The position numbers and the translations under genes were made by a program. The notes beneath the pieces are model-generated. The model ran no database searches and was not told the origin of the DNA. It was given only the letters and a program-made list of their open reading frames with translations. A stretch of DNA of 64,000 bases from Membranipora membranacea (Eukaryota > Bryozoa > Gymnolaemata > Cheilostomatida > Membraniporidae): assembly GCA_914767715.1 (NCBI GenBank), contig OU612066.1:2671001-2735000 (forward strand), given 5' to 3'. This document shows positions 1 to 13,100 of the stretch, one piece after another; positions within the stretch are counted from its first letter, which is position 1, and every line of letters begins with the position of its first letter.

Positions 1-323
1 TGGTTTTTATCCGAAACACAATTGGTTTGGTAACTCATTTAGTTGAACAACTTAAAGCTAATGTTAAAGACACAATACACATCAGCGATAAAAATGAGCT
101 ATTCCTCATATGACACTTTTCTCAACAACGACAAGTATTAGATTTTCGATTGATTGATGTCTTCCAGGTCACTGAAGCTCTAGACACAGCAGGGCAATCA
201 CTTTTGAATAGCTGTTCTCATACTTGTAAGTCCTATCACAATAATTTACTATATTCTCTAAGAATCTTTTTTCCCTTTGATTGATCTAACACACCAAATC
301 TAATAAACCTGTTGCTGTTTCAG

Positions 324-3300
324 GTGCTTCACCCTTTACTAGAGGAGGGAGTTGTAGTAGAGGGAAAAGCTGACCCTGTGAGGTGTGGCTTCATCGGGAT
401 ATCAAATTGGGCCCTAGATCCTGCAAAGATGAACAGAGGCATATTTGTGCAACGGGGAGTACCTTGTAAAACTGAACTAAAGATTATCGCCGAGTAAGTC
501 TTTGAAGCCCTTTGTCATATGTGAATGTATCAGTATACAATTTTGTTGTATAGTTTCCCTCCATCCAAGTCATTCATTAATGATTCAAGACTACTGAAGG
601 TGACAATGTATGCATAATCATTATAATTACTGTTCTGACAAAATTATCTGCTAGTAAGAGTTGATATAATGTCAACTTGCGATAATACGTCCATCTTATA
701 CTTAGACTCTGGTTACTTGCAAACCGACAGTTGGTACCTGTGCTGGTATATGTGCCTGTACAAAATTGTCAACTGACTTGTGGTGATATGGTTTTATTAA
801 AATTCATACACAAATTACGAAATAAATTTAAACTCTTACAATTATTGATTGTAGAGGACATTGAACTTTTATATGATATCTGGTAGCATGATATAATGAA
901 TACTTGACATAATAATATACGCTCAAATTTTTTGCAGCCATAAACATAAACATAAACACTAAGCTAGTTTGCTGGCGGCCAGATATAGACTTTGCTTTGG
1001 CTGAGCTGCCGGGTATATTAATGCTGGCTGAGGTCAAAGCGAATGATTCATAGTTAAAGAAATTGGAATACGCAAAACAGATGAAAGAAATAGCTGGCTG
1101 CTTTAGCTATATTTACAATGTTGGTTATAATAAAGACAAATAATACTAAAGCTAATTACCTTAATTAACTGGTCTTATTTATTATGACATCAGAAAAAAT
1201 ATTTCTCAAAATAAAAATGTCCCTCCTAAAACAGTACCGAAGTCGCCCATCAGCAATGTAGCCAATTTTAGAGTTTATTATTTGATTTTAATTAGCAAAC
1301 TCTACACAGATGAATCAGAGAATGGTGTGAAGCTAAAGGAGGCATTAGCAGAAGGCTATAGATCATTATGTGAGAAGTTGAAGAGCAAAGACTTGAGAGA
1401 TGAATTCTTTGGGTTGCGTGACTTCTACAGGTATTTACTTGGTTCAGTAGAAAGATGAAAGAATGTTAATAAAATCAATTGTGATTATTCCTGGCGGGCA
1501 CAACTGTATCTAAATATGTTGGAAATATGTTTACCTTAGATCCTGAACTGCGTCTGCCTAATGTGTCAATCTGTCACTCTAGTATATTTGGAATGGTGCA
1601 TTTCAGTAGATGTTGTGACAAAATATAAACTGCCTCTGCTACACGTCCAACTAGAGTCTTGTATATATCTTAACCATGTTTTCTTGACAGCTAAAAGTTT
1701 CAAAACTTATTAGGTATATTTCTTTGATTTTAATTACGATTAATTAGATTTAATTACAATTAACATTTAGGGGGGGGGTATTTTACTCATAGTGATTCAA
1801 GCCATGGTGGATGTAGAGTAGGCACACAGCCCATTTGACCTCCTCAAATTTAGATTGAGTCAATGAGTTATGCATAGTGTAACTTGGTGAATATCATCTG
1901 ATTCAACTTTATTTGCGAAGAACATGAGGTGGTGCAGTTAATTTAAACCCTGGCTGTATATTAACCTTTATAAAATTACTGACATGTATCAATGTTTCAA
2001 AGTTATTAAATTATGGTTTATGTAAAGAGTTTTACTGCTCTGTTGGGTTGTCAAAAGGGATTACCAAACTTTAGCAGCTTACCAGGGAAGATAAATGCAA
2101 GAAGTGTATACAAATTCACCAGCTATGCTGTCATGACTGCATCATTCCCATGCAGTTCAGAGACTGGATTAGACTTAAAGTAAAATTGAATAAAACAGTG
2201 CAAGATAGAATTATGAACAATTTGGAGCCAACACGGAGTGATAGCGAGCAAATTGGAGAGCATTTTGTCCTATATGAAGCCAGTATTCTTCCAAATTACT
2301 CCTAGTAAAGTAGCTGTAGTTACTGCGCAGTTCACATATTAAAGACTGTGTTGCTTTGTATGCCCCATTTATGCCTCTACAAGAGATTGAATGTTAAACG
2401 CATACCATGGAACACAGAAACAGTGGGTCCAATTGCGACATTGGAAACATGTTGCCCATACAACGTGCCCGCTGGGTTATTTTTTGCCTCTTCATAGGGT
2501 ATAACATGCGCTTTCATTGAACACACACAATAATGTAAACACACGGACACAGATTCATGCTGATATAAACATGCATTTCTCATTCTCTCTCTCAGCGCGT
2601 TGCTGAGTTCTCAGTGTTCCTTTCTCACATTGGCGTCTATTTTGTATTTTGGTGCACTGATTTCCGGATTGAAAAGAGGGTAGCAGGCGGTTGCCTTTTT
2701 CACGCCGCTTCCAGTCAACGCAGAGTTGAGAGCAACAACTGCATACTCGTCAAGCTCATCATACACTGGCATCAACCTCCTGCCTATCACAACCGCGCCC
2801 ATGATGCTCGATGGGTGTTTGAGGGTTGGTTATCTGTCCACTGTGGGCAGTATACCATCTGTATTATGTGCAAAGTTATCTATACTGCGGTTCTCTAATA
2901 TCACCTCGAATCCCTTTCTTTGTTCTGTGTATTTTCATACCACGCTTTTATTTATTTGCATAAAGTTGTGGTATTAACTATACTTACCTAAGAAATGAAA
3001 TACATTACAAGACCCATTTTTGGTCCACATTCTCACTCTTTTTTTGTGAGTGTTAAAATAGTTTCTATTTTTTAAATTATAGCGCTACAAAATGGCCAAA
3101 TCGGATTTTCAAGACAAAGGGCACTGTGATCAGATGCTTAATGCTAAAGCAGCAGCTCCTATACATCCCCATTCCCCACTCCCACAATCCAATACTCCCA
3201 CCCTCCCCCACTCCCCCACCCTCCCAAACTCCTCCACTCCCCAACTCCCCACTACCCAACTACCCCACTCCTCCACCCTCCCCCACCCTCCCCGACTCCC

Positions 3301-6300
3301 CACTCCCCAACTCCCCCAATACCCCAATACCCCACTCCCCCACTCCTACGCAGTCCACACAATCTTTTTACAAAACACAATGAAAATACTTCTGCATGTT
3401 TGTTTGAAACATGTTTGTCCTTTCAGTCCTTTGTCTCTTGTCTTTTCCTTGTACAGCCGAGCCTTTTTTCTGATATATTATAAGCTAATAAATTAAACAT
3501 TTTTTCAAATTGATTCTCACCTTTCTCACCTTTCACCGCCTTTGTCCTGTACGGGTGGCGGGTTTTTGCTTGATACCAAGCTCAACCAGACTTCTCCATC
3601 TGCTCCGGTCTTCCACATCGCTGCTATCAAGATCCAGCCATCTGAGGTCCGCATTTATTGTATCACTCCATCTCTGATTAGGTCGGCCTCTAGGTCTATT
3701 GCCATCTATCTCCATCTCACATACTTTTCTAATGTCTTCCTGACTATCTCGTCTTTGAACATGTCCAAACCACTGCATTCTCTTTCTTCTCATCAGGTCT
3801 TTAATTGGCACCACTTTTGCTTCTTGTAAAATATCTTCGTTCCTCCTATGTTCCTCTAGGCTGATCCCAAGACAGTACCGGACCATGCGCATTTTGCATG
3901 AGGCCATCTTATCTGACAGATGTCCCGTTATTGGCCATGTTTCGTTGCCATAGAGAAGGGTTGGTCGTATTGATGTTTTGTGGATTAGAACTTTCAGTTT
4001 GCATGGCATGTTTTTGTCACATAATACCCCTGTGAGCTCTCTCCATTTGTTCCATGCCATCGATATCCTCAGCTCCACTTCCTTGCGGCATCCTCCCTCT
4101 TGATGAATATTGGTCCCCAAGTATTTAAATTGAGAAGACTTTGGCAATGGAACCCTCTCCTCACTGTCATACTTCTTCAAATAGATGTCTCCTTGGTTTC
4201 CTTCAGGTTGTAGGTACTCTGTCTTCTTTCTGCTTAGCTTGAGTCCGACACTCTCCATTTTCTCCCTCCAGATCTCTAACCTCCTCTCTGAGCTCCCTCT
4301 ATCCTCATCGCATAGAACCAGATCGTCAGCAAATAGCATTGCCCACGGTGAGTCCTCGTCTATGTCCTCCGTTATCACGTCCATGATTATTATGAAGAGC
4401 AACAGGCTCAGCGCAGATCCTTGGGGAAGTCCGACTTCTATGTGGATTCTTTCTGTATTGCCAGAGTTAGTTTTTACTTCAGTCGTACAGTTTTCATACA
4501 TGTCCATTATGATTTTTATATAGGACTCTGGAACTTGTCGCTTTCTCAAGCAGAACCAAATCAGCTCCCTCGGGATAGTGTCGTATGCTTTTTCAAGATC
4601 TACGAACACATTGTGTAGGTCTCTGTTTCGTTCTCTGAATTTTTCTTGGAGAATTCTGAGGCAGAACATTGGCATTAGCTTCAAACAGTGGCTCAGGAGC
4701 TTTATACCGCGATAGTTTCCGCATTCCAAGGGGTCTCCTTTTTCTTTGTATATAGGTGTTATCACACTTTCTCTCCATTCTTGTGGTATCCTGTCTGAAA
4801 TGATGTTATTCAAACATGCTGTCATCCATGATATCCCTCTCTCTTTGAGCAGTTTCACAACCTCTATTGGTAGTTGGTCGGGTCCTGTGGCTGTGTGTTC
4901 TTTCATCTTTTCTAGCTGGATCTTGACTGCTGTTTCACTGGTTTCATTTATGGGACCTCCTACTGGCAGCATTACTGGTAACTCCTTTTTCTTGTTTTCG
5001 TTGTTCAGCAAGCAGTCGAAATAATCTTTCCATCCCTTCTTGATGTCATCATCTTCATTCAGGATCTTCCCATTGTTATCTTTTACGAATGGTATTCTGT
5101 CAATGTCCTTAGATCTTCTGTGCCTATTTTTTCAAATTGATTAATTATTGTAAATCTTATGTCAATCACCCATTAGATCAAATATAGCCTTTTCTTCCCC
5201 TAGTTAAGCATAAGGACAACTTTATCTCAGCAATAAATTGGTCTAAAATTTGTCACTTGCCAATATAATTATGTATATGCAAAAAGCCTGACTTTCTTCT
5301 TTTTCAGTCTCATGAAAATGATTTCGCGGTTCAGTACAGCAAGTGGACAATGTTTAACAACCAATAAACTTGAGTACAGTATTCGACGGAATTTCGGGGG
5401 TATTCCACGGGCAGTTCTGAACACAATGGCTTGTTTTGATGAGCATCTAAATGAAGTGAAAACTTCAATGCCAAAGAACAGTGTTGATGAGCCTCCTCTG
5501 GATCCTGTGAAAATGATAGAGACAAGTTTGTCTGGGTGCTACACCAAAGGGTATGTTGAAACAAACTTACTATCTCAATAAATGTGTGTACTTGATATAA
5601 ACTATATGCAGCAAAATGTTCGCCCTCTTATACTGTATTTCTACTTCATATATCTGTGATGCTTAGGAAGAGAAAAACAAAAAAGGTTTTGGTAATAAGA
5701 TGTCACTTCTCCCCAAATAATTTTTGTCAAATACCTACAAGGTAAAGGCAAATGATAGTCCGGTAATTCATTGTTGGCTCCATGGTTTATTTCCAAGGAT
5801 GGAAACAAGGTACCTGCTCATCATAGCTAAAGACACCAGTGCCCGGCGCATTGTGATAGAAGCATGTAAAAGAATCGATATGAATCCCGAGGTGGTCTTT
5901 GGAAGTGGATTCAATGGAGATATGCACTTCTCCCAGGTGAAATTTTTTTTCTGTATTGTCGCGGGAAGTTATAGAAAAAAGAAGATGGCCCTTCACGTAT
6001 CGGTGGCTCTGATCAAAATCGCACTTATGGCTTTGAAGTTGATAAAGATACACTTGTTGCCTGTGCTCTTCTTTTGTTTTATTGATGGGAGGAAAAGTTT
6101 AATAAACCAAGTTTGCAGCATCTGAAATTAACTGAGGCTATAGGCTTTAAGTAGCAGACGACCACAGAAGTTATATTTTGATATTTGATGTGTAGTGATG
6201 TACTCCTCTTCTAAATTTGCATGTTATAAAAAAATATTAAATTAGAAAATTTTAATGATTTCCGTTGCAAACTCTCTTCCAACATGATATTGAAACGGAA

Positions 6301-7163
6301 AAAAAATTGACATGTGTCAAATATTTTTTTTTGTCATTATGCCTATGTGGTTGTACCAGGTAAATCCAGTATCAGGTGTTGATCAAGACATTTGATGTCT
6401 GTGCTTAGTAATGTACCCTTTCAAAAAATTTATGGAAGAAATAACAACGAGCTCAAATAAACCTTGCTCGTAGAAATAGCATTTGCCTTATTGTCAAGCA
6501 CAAGTAAAAGTTAAATTAACTAAAATGTTAAATTTAACTGTCTTCATGGAGATAACTGTGGTAATTTTTAGGTCTGTCGTGACATCAACCAGATCAAACA
6601 CTGTATGGCGTCAGGAAAACCAGTCATCCTTCTGAATCTTGACGATCTGTATGAGAGCCTGTATGATACACTCAATCAGTACTTCTACCATCTCAAGAAG
6701 AAGCGATACATAGAACTTGGACTTGGGACTAGCAAATCTAAAGTCTTTGTGCATAAAGATTTTCGGTGATTTTTTTGTAATGTAGAGCATGAAAATTTAA
6801 TTAATCACTGATTGTCTGAAATTATAGTCTGTCTCTGTTGATTTTTGAAATAAAGTGTCAAATGACCTTCTTATGAGTTTGGTGATAGTGCAATTCAATT
6901 GAGCTCGCATACACTATCCAAGTGATATTTGAAGTTTTATGTTCTTTTTTGCAACATTGTTTATCCCTGATTTGATGGTATAATTGAAGGCTGATAGTGC
7001 TAGCAGATGAAGAGCGCGTGGATAAGTTCCCTATCCCTCTCCTGAGCAGACTAGAGAAACACTATGTATCAGCTGATTCTCTACTGACAGATAGTGATCT
7101 GAGAGCTCATGATGAGCTTGTGAAGTGGATGAAGTCATTCAATGAACCATACAGGCCATACAG
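324..7163 (+). CDS. RNF213: RNF213-like exons 1-6 of window: AAA+ core
   Basis: Six exons encode the end of one AAA+ unit and the next block. Exon 324-493 starts with LHPLLEEG and GFIGISNWALDPAKMNRG, the segment just after Walker B in RNF213. The SNW asparagine sits where a sensor-1 residue is expected. Exon 1296-1430 ends in EFFGLRDFYR and exon 5308-5550 holds RNFGG. Exon 5798-5936 gives RYLLIIAKD and VVFGSGF, and exon 6572-6765 gives VILLNLDDLYESLYDTLNQY. Exon 6990-7163 gives FPIPLLSRLEKHYV, an arginine-finger-like block. The Walker A and Walker B motifs of the first unit are not in the window. A possible short open segment at 169-225 did not match the family and was left out. Confidence 0.92.
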
Positions 7164-10100
7164 GTAAGGAACTCAAACCCAAATTGAGAAACAAACTGTT
7201 TGTTGGTATGTAGTGTAAAATATGTTGCCACTCAACATTGATTGAGGAATAAGTATATACATTTTTGGCAAATGAAAAAGGAACATTCAATTCTTTCTCA
7301 TTGCCGAAGCCAAGTGGTATCCTAGCTGGGGTCAAGTGTAAAGAGTTTTACAATGGTCAGTTAGGAAAGATTACTTATCTGTTACAATATCATTTTAGAG
7401 CATATTTAGGTTGGATTCACAGAAGTAAGCTAGGCTATATCCTATCCTCGTCAGTAATAGTTGTTTTAAATTTTTTCTATCCAGGCGCAACATTAAATTG
7501 ACACAGCTTAATATGAATGATGTATTGTCATTCAGTTTTACATTTATATTTAGTTTCTATACTCTCTGAAGATCATAGCAACATTTTCGAAATCACCCCA
7601 AAGCTCCAGTTTCCTGTAAATTGTTCTTGGATTAAGGCTATACTACAGTCTTTGCTGGCTTTATTTCAGGCAAGAATACAGTATCTGCTGTGTGTGTGAA
7701 ATGAACAAGATCCCTTTCTATCAGCTACATTGCAGCTGTTACATCTGTGAAGGATGTTGTGATTCTGTAAAAGGGAATGGCCGGAGATGCACGAAATGCA
7801 AGACATCGGTGACAGAAGATACTTTGGAACAATCAGAGACAAAGGAGAGAAGGTGAGTGTATGGCATGTTAGGATTAGGTCAAAATAAGGAAATGCGGAG
7901 AGACAAAGAGAAATTTACACTAGTAAATAAATTAACAAGATTTAAAGTGCTTTGGTAGTATTTGTTTAAAATGAGTAAGTTTGGTTGCTGAGCGTATTAA
8001 ATGATAGAGACACGGGGTCAAGCAAATATTGACTTTCTATACACCAATAGAAAGCTGTCGAGCTACTGATTGTTAACAGCTCATCAAAAATGAGATTGGA
8101 TGAATTTGTATCATTTTATCAAAGAAATGAGGTCGAAATTTGGGATAAAATGATACACAGTGCCGTATTCTGTTGGAATTTTCTGTTTTTGTTAGGCTTA
8201 ATCAAAGCGACTTCATATGTGAATATTTATAAAGCAAATTTGTCTGATCTAAGTAATATAATTGTCCTTTTCACAGTATATTTGGCGTTATGGAAAAATG
8301 ACACCAAATTTATATACTATTGATGGTCTGTGCTGATCTTGATACATTTGGTATACTGTTAGAAATTTGGATTTGTGTCATTTAAACATCACTATAGTGA
8401 AAAATAGCAAGAATTTGACTCTTACTCATTCAATCTGTCTCAAATCGTTGTTTAAAATTCCACATTATATCATCAATTTTATAAAATCATACACATCATA
8501 ACGTGACATAAAACGCCGATTTGGGGACATCATATATACTTTTCAACCAAAAATTAGGATCAACTATATCTCCAAGAATATATATAACCTGTTTGAATCT
8601 TCTACCAATCAAATTAGCTCATCTTACCACTCAGTTTAAAACATCATTTTCGGGCTCATTTCTTTTATAAGATGACGCAACGTCATCCAATCAAATTTTT
8701 GATGGGCTGTTAACGATCAGTAGCTCAGCAGCTTTCTAATGGCGTTTAGAGAGTTATAGAATGTTGATATCTGCTAACCTCCATGTCTCTACCTTAAGTG
8801 AAGGTAACCTATATATACACATATTCACAAAACTAGCGACAAATTACCACAGTTGATATTATATATATACATTCACGAGATGGCTATTTTTTGAAACGCC
8901 ATAACCTGCAAGAGACTGCAGTGATTAAGAATGTCGAAGATGAGATGCAAGCTTGCCATAAGTTTTTATGTTTGACTGCATTGCCAAAGTTTGTGCCATG
9001 ATCTCTAGTAAAATAATTATTTCTTTCCAGGGATTACTTCGAAAATGCAAATGAAGATAACACATTCATAGGATTTGGCAGTGAAATGGTCGCCATTGTA
9101 ATTCTTCAGCAACACATACATACTGGCTGTGATCCATTCAAGCAGGATTTTGATAAAGCGGTATGCATCTATGTTACCATCAAAATAGAGTGTTATCATC
9201 AGAAGTTTGAGCCTTTAGACAAATGGTTATTTGCTCTTGCATGAAGAGCTGGATAAATTATTCTATGTTTGAAATTGAATTGAAAATTGAATGTAGTAGT
9301 TGATGGCTAGTTCTGCCTGAGGTCGCCAAGGTGCTGATTCTGATCGGCGGAGTGAAGTAACAAAACCAAACCAATCAGAGCCAACACAGTGTTAGGAATA
9401 ATATTTTTATGGTCCAAATCAGCGGATGGGGATATAATTTTCAACATCGTTTCTCACTTATCAATAGAACCGAAGCACAGCCCTTCACTCATTCCAATTA
9501 GACCACAGCAAAACAACTGTCCAAATTGATTCTTTAATTCTTTGTTCCATTGCCTTTCTATGTATTATTGAATGACATAATGTTTTCAATGTATTGGACT
9601 TGATGAAGTGTGAGCATGTATACCAATGCAGTCCCAAAATCCAATTGCCAATATTTGCCTTCAGAATGAACTAAAACAACAATTTTCTCATTATTTATTG
9701 ATTTAGATGGTTGATGCAAAGGCGTGTTTACTTCAATGCTCCACCATGGATGGGATTCTTAGACTGTCTAAATCCAAACTGAGAGGGGAAGCTTCTCAGC
9801 TCATGAAAACCTACTTAGAAACACAGTCACATGAGAACTTGCTACAGTTTTTATCGTCTACCTTCTCAGATCGAGGGAAAGGATCGCTTACCCAGGTACG
9901 CTTTAGGCATACATATGGAAAGATAGTCCAGTATTGGATAAGTAAGTTGCAATTGCATAAGGCAATTGAAAAAAGTAGTGGTGTCTTGCTAGAAATTGAA
10001 ATAACTGCACGTGTGCGAACAAGCCTATTCCCTGTGTCATGTAGTGAGGCTCAAATTTATACGACAGAACTGATGAGATTGAAACTTGTAGCAAGAAATT

Positions 10101-13100
10101 GAATTTTATTTACTTGGACCATAAGTCATCTGGATGTATTTTGCGTCATCTACACTACTGACTGCATTGTGACTTGTTTAGACTTTCCAAGTACATATTC
10201 TTTTATTTATATATGTTGTTGGTATCTCCAGATTAATCATTACGATGTAAATTGAGCTTGTTATTGGAAGGTTTAGTTGTGGGAGTGCTAAATCATAAAT
10301 CAGTCAAAGCCACTTTGCTGTAAAATTCCAATCAAACCGATCAATTTTTCTTTTAAACCCAGGTAACAACATATACCCCTGTGCTAAACTTGCATGATGA
10401 TATCGAGAGCCTAAACAAGGAGCTCAAAGCTACAACTCGCCATCGGTATTGTGTGAATGTTCAAACTGTCTTTCTTGAGGACTGCCAGACAAGAGAAGAG
10501 TTCACAAGAGAACTCTAGTAAGCATCTTCACAAACTTACGATTTCTTGAGTAATTTTCCAAATTTAGAAACCCAAAATATCCTTTGACATTGTATAGTTG
10601 CAGTTGCATGTGCTCTTCAAAAGACTTCCACACCATTAGGGTATTAGGTCTCAGAATTATTTGCAATGATGAGTTTCAAATTTCATTAGTTGAAACAATT
10701 ACAATGCTATAATAATATTTTCTGTCAGCGATGAGGTGCATGCATTGGAATCGTTTATAGTGGCGACTAGGTTTCCAAGTCGTTAGCGATGTTTATGTAC
10801 ATACAGTAAACCCCCATTATTTCAAGCCTTGATCCCATTGGACTATGTAAAGACTTTTGGCAGCTTTTTATTGCATCATGCTGATAATTTGTAACCACAA
10901 GGAGTATCTTTAACTTTGTGTTACTTGCAGTAATGAAATCGACAAAACAGAGCAACACAAAGGAATTAGTGTCATTCTAATCCAGTGCAGTAATGCAAAC
11001 AAGCAGACAGATCTACTGGACTCAACAAGATATGTGATGGAGAACATACACACTGAGAGTAGAACACCACCAGTCCACCTCGTCCTCTTGCTCAGCTTGG
11101 TGAAAGGCCAGAAATTTAGTGGATTCCAAGGTTTCATTTATACATGGCATGTCATGGCATGTCATGGCATGTCAAAAATATCTACTTTGATAGATTTTAC
11201 ATATACTCTTAATGGCAACCAAAGTCATCTCATTAGAAATGTCTGGCACAAAGTTCCAGAAAAAAAGAAATGAAAAAAAGAAAAGAAAACTGAAAAGAAT
11301 AGAACATCATTACTGTTGCTGATCAAGTTGATAACATGTGTTTTTTTTATTTCATGATTGGGAAGCTTTGATATTTTAATAGCTTCCATCAACTACAGAC
11401 AACTACAGCACCTCACTGAAGTGGGATGTGCCAAAGCAAAGATCAATCAGTCGAATTGAGATTTTTTGTATATGAAATGATTTTTCACTTCAACTCGATG
11501 ATGCATAGCAGCACCGGTTCGACAAAGCACCTTTGAAGTAAAAATCCAATAATTGATGAATTGAAAGTATTTCAATCATAAGGTGTCATTGCCATCATAA
11601 TGAAGCTTCCCAGTCATAAAATAAAAAAATCTTCCATTATTTAACAAGGGTTTTACTGCATCTCCATAATATTACAGGGGGAGAATGGAATTGCGTTCAC
11701 ATTGACGACCCTCGAGTTCCGAAACACGGCTTTCCATCAGTCAGAGAGTGTATGAGAAACAACCCGAGCAAGCTTTTACATGAGGATTTTCGCAAAAAAT
11801 TCAAGTTTGACGCTGAATCCATGCTAAAGTTTTGTCTCCCTGAAGCACTGTCAGTCATTGAACAGCACCATGATGCAGAGAAGGTTAACCAAATGACAAA
11901 GATACTATGCTCCAATGGTAAATAACTGACAAAATATATTTCTCAAAGCAACTCTTGCTGTTTTTTAACAAACATCCATACCTACCCTCCAACAAGCTGA
12001 AAAAAAGCCTTGCTCTTGGTTTATTTTAAATGTAGTAGGGCTATTTTGAAATAACCCTGCGGGAAACTTACATAGTCTTTCTTTGTAGTGCTCAGTAGGG
12101 GTGAAATATTCGTTATCTTCTTCAGACTTGAAGGGAAATGTGGAGGTTGCTCTCTGCCTGATTGACTGTACAAAAAATAAATCTCAAAAAGATCAAGAGG
12201 ATCAAGGTATATTTGATGTAACTCTATCGTTCGTAGTTTTTAACACTAATTTTTCAATATTTTAGCGGATTTCCGTTGCCAGATACTTCAGTTTTGCCAC
12301 GACTTACTTCTTGGAGAAAATGATGATTCAGCTAAATACTGGGTTGTGAATGAAGCAGTGAAATCAGTGAATCTGAAGAAATCAGATTCTTTGAGGTAGG
12401 TGCTGATCTCCTGCAGTTTCTTAGTAGTGATTTTTGATGCTATTGATTTGTATGTTTTCATTTCATGGCAGTGGGAGATTTTGCAAGTCAGCTCATGTGA
12501 CCACTTTCATGAATTACAAGTTAGGTCATGTTATACGATGTCATTGATTTTCTTCTGCCTATGTTATATACAGGAACATATATTCCTTCCACATGTGTTC
12601 ATGATTAATCCTGCATGGTTTTTAATGTGTGTTAGTTTGATACATATGATAAATCTGAAAGATCGGTAGAGCCAACTACTTTTTGAGCCTATATAGGCAG
12701 CTTAACTGAGATTTACATGACTGTTACTCGGACTTAAATCAATAACTAACTAAGCTAGATCCAATAATTTACACAATGTTGTATACCGGTGGAATTTCCA
12801 CATGAAGGGTCATAGTGTATATTTGGGAATGATATTTTCTAGTATGCGTTATCTTGAGTGATGCCATATCACCAGAGGGTGATGAAATCTTTGGTGATGT
12901 CTCTCAAATTAATATTATCTCAATCCTAGCCAAAAGGACTTAGAAAAAGTATCTGTGCCATGTTCCGTGAGCAAATTGTTTATTTATTTACAGACACTCT
13001 GTTACTTCAGTATTCTGTGATTATCTTGTTCGTGCTCTTGCTGCAGTTTTGACTTTCTCTGATGTTAATGACAACATCAAATTACTGAAAACTGACATCA

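Noticed and set aside
169-225. Upstream exon of the RNF213-like gene
   Set aside because: It has an acceptor-like and a GTAAG border, but the translation does not match the Walker B segment expected before LHPLLEEG.
3077-3496. Overlapping Pro/Ser- and Gly/Trp-rich open frames
   Set aside because: They come from the C-rich low-complexity tract, which is open in several frames on both strands.
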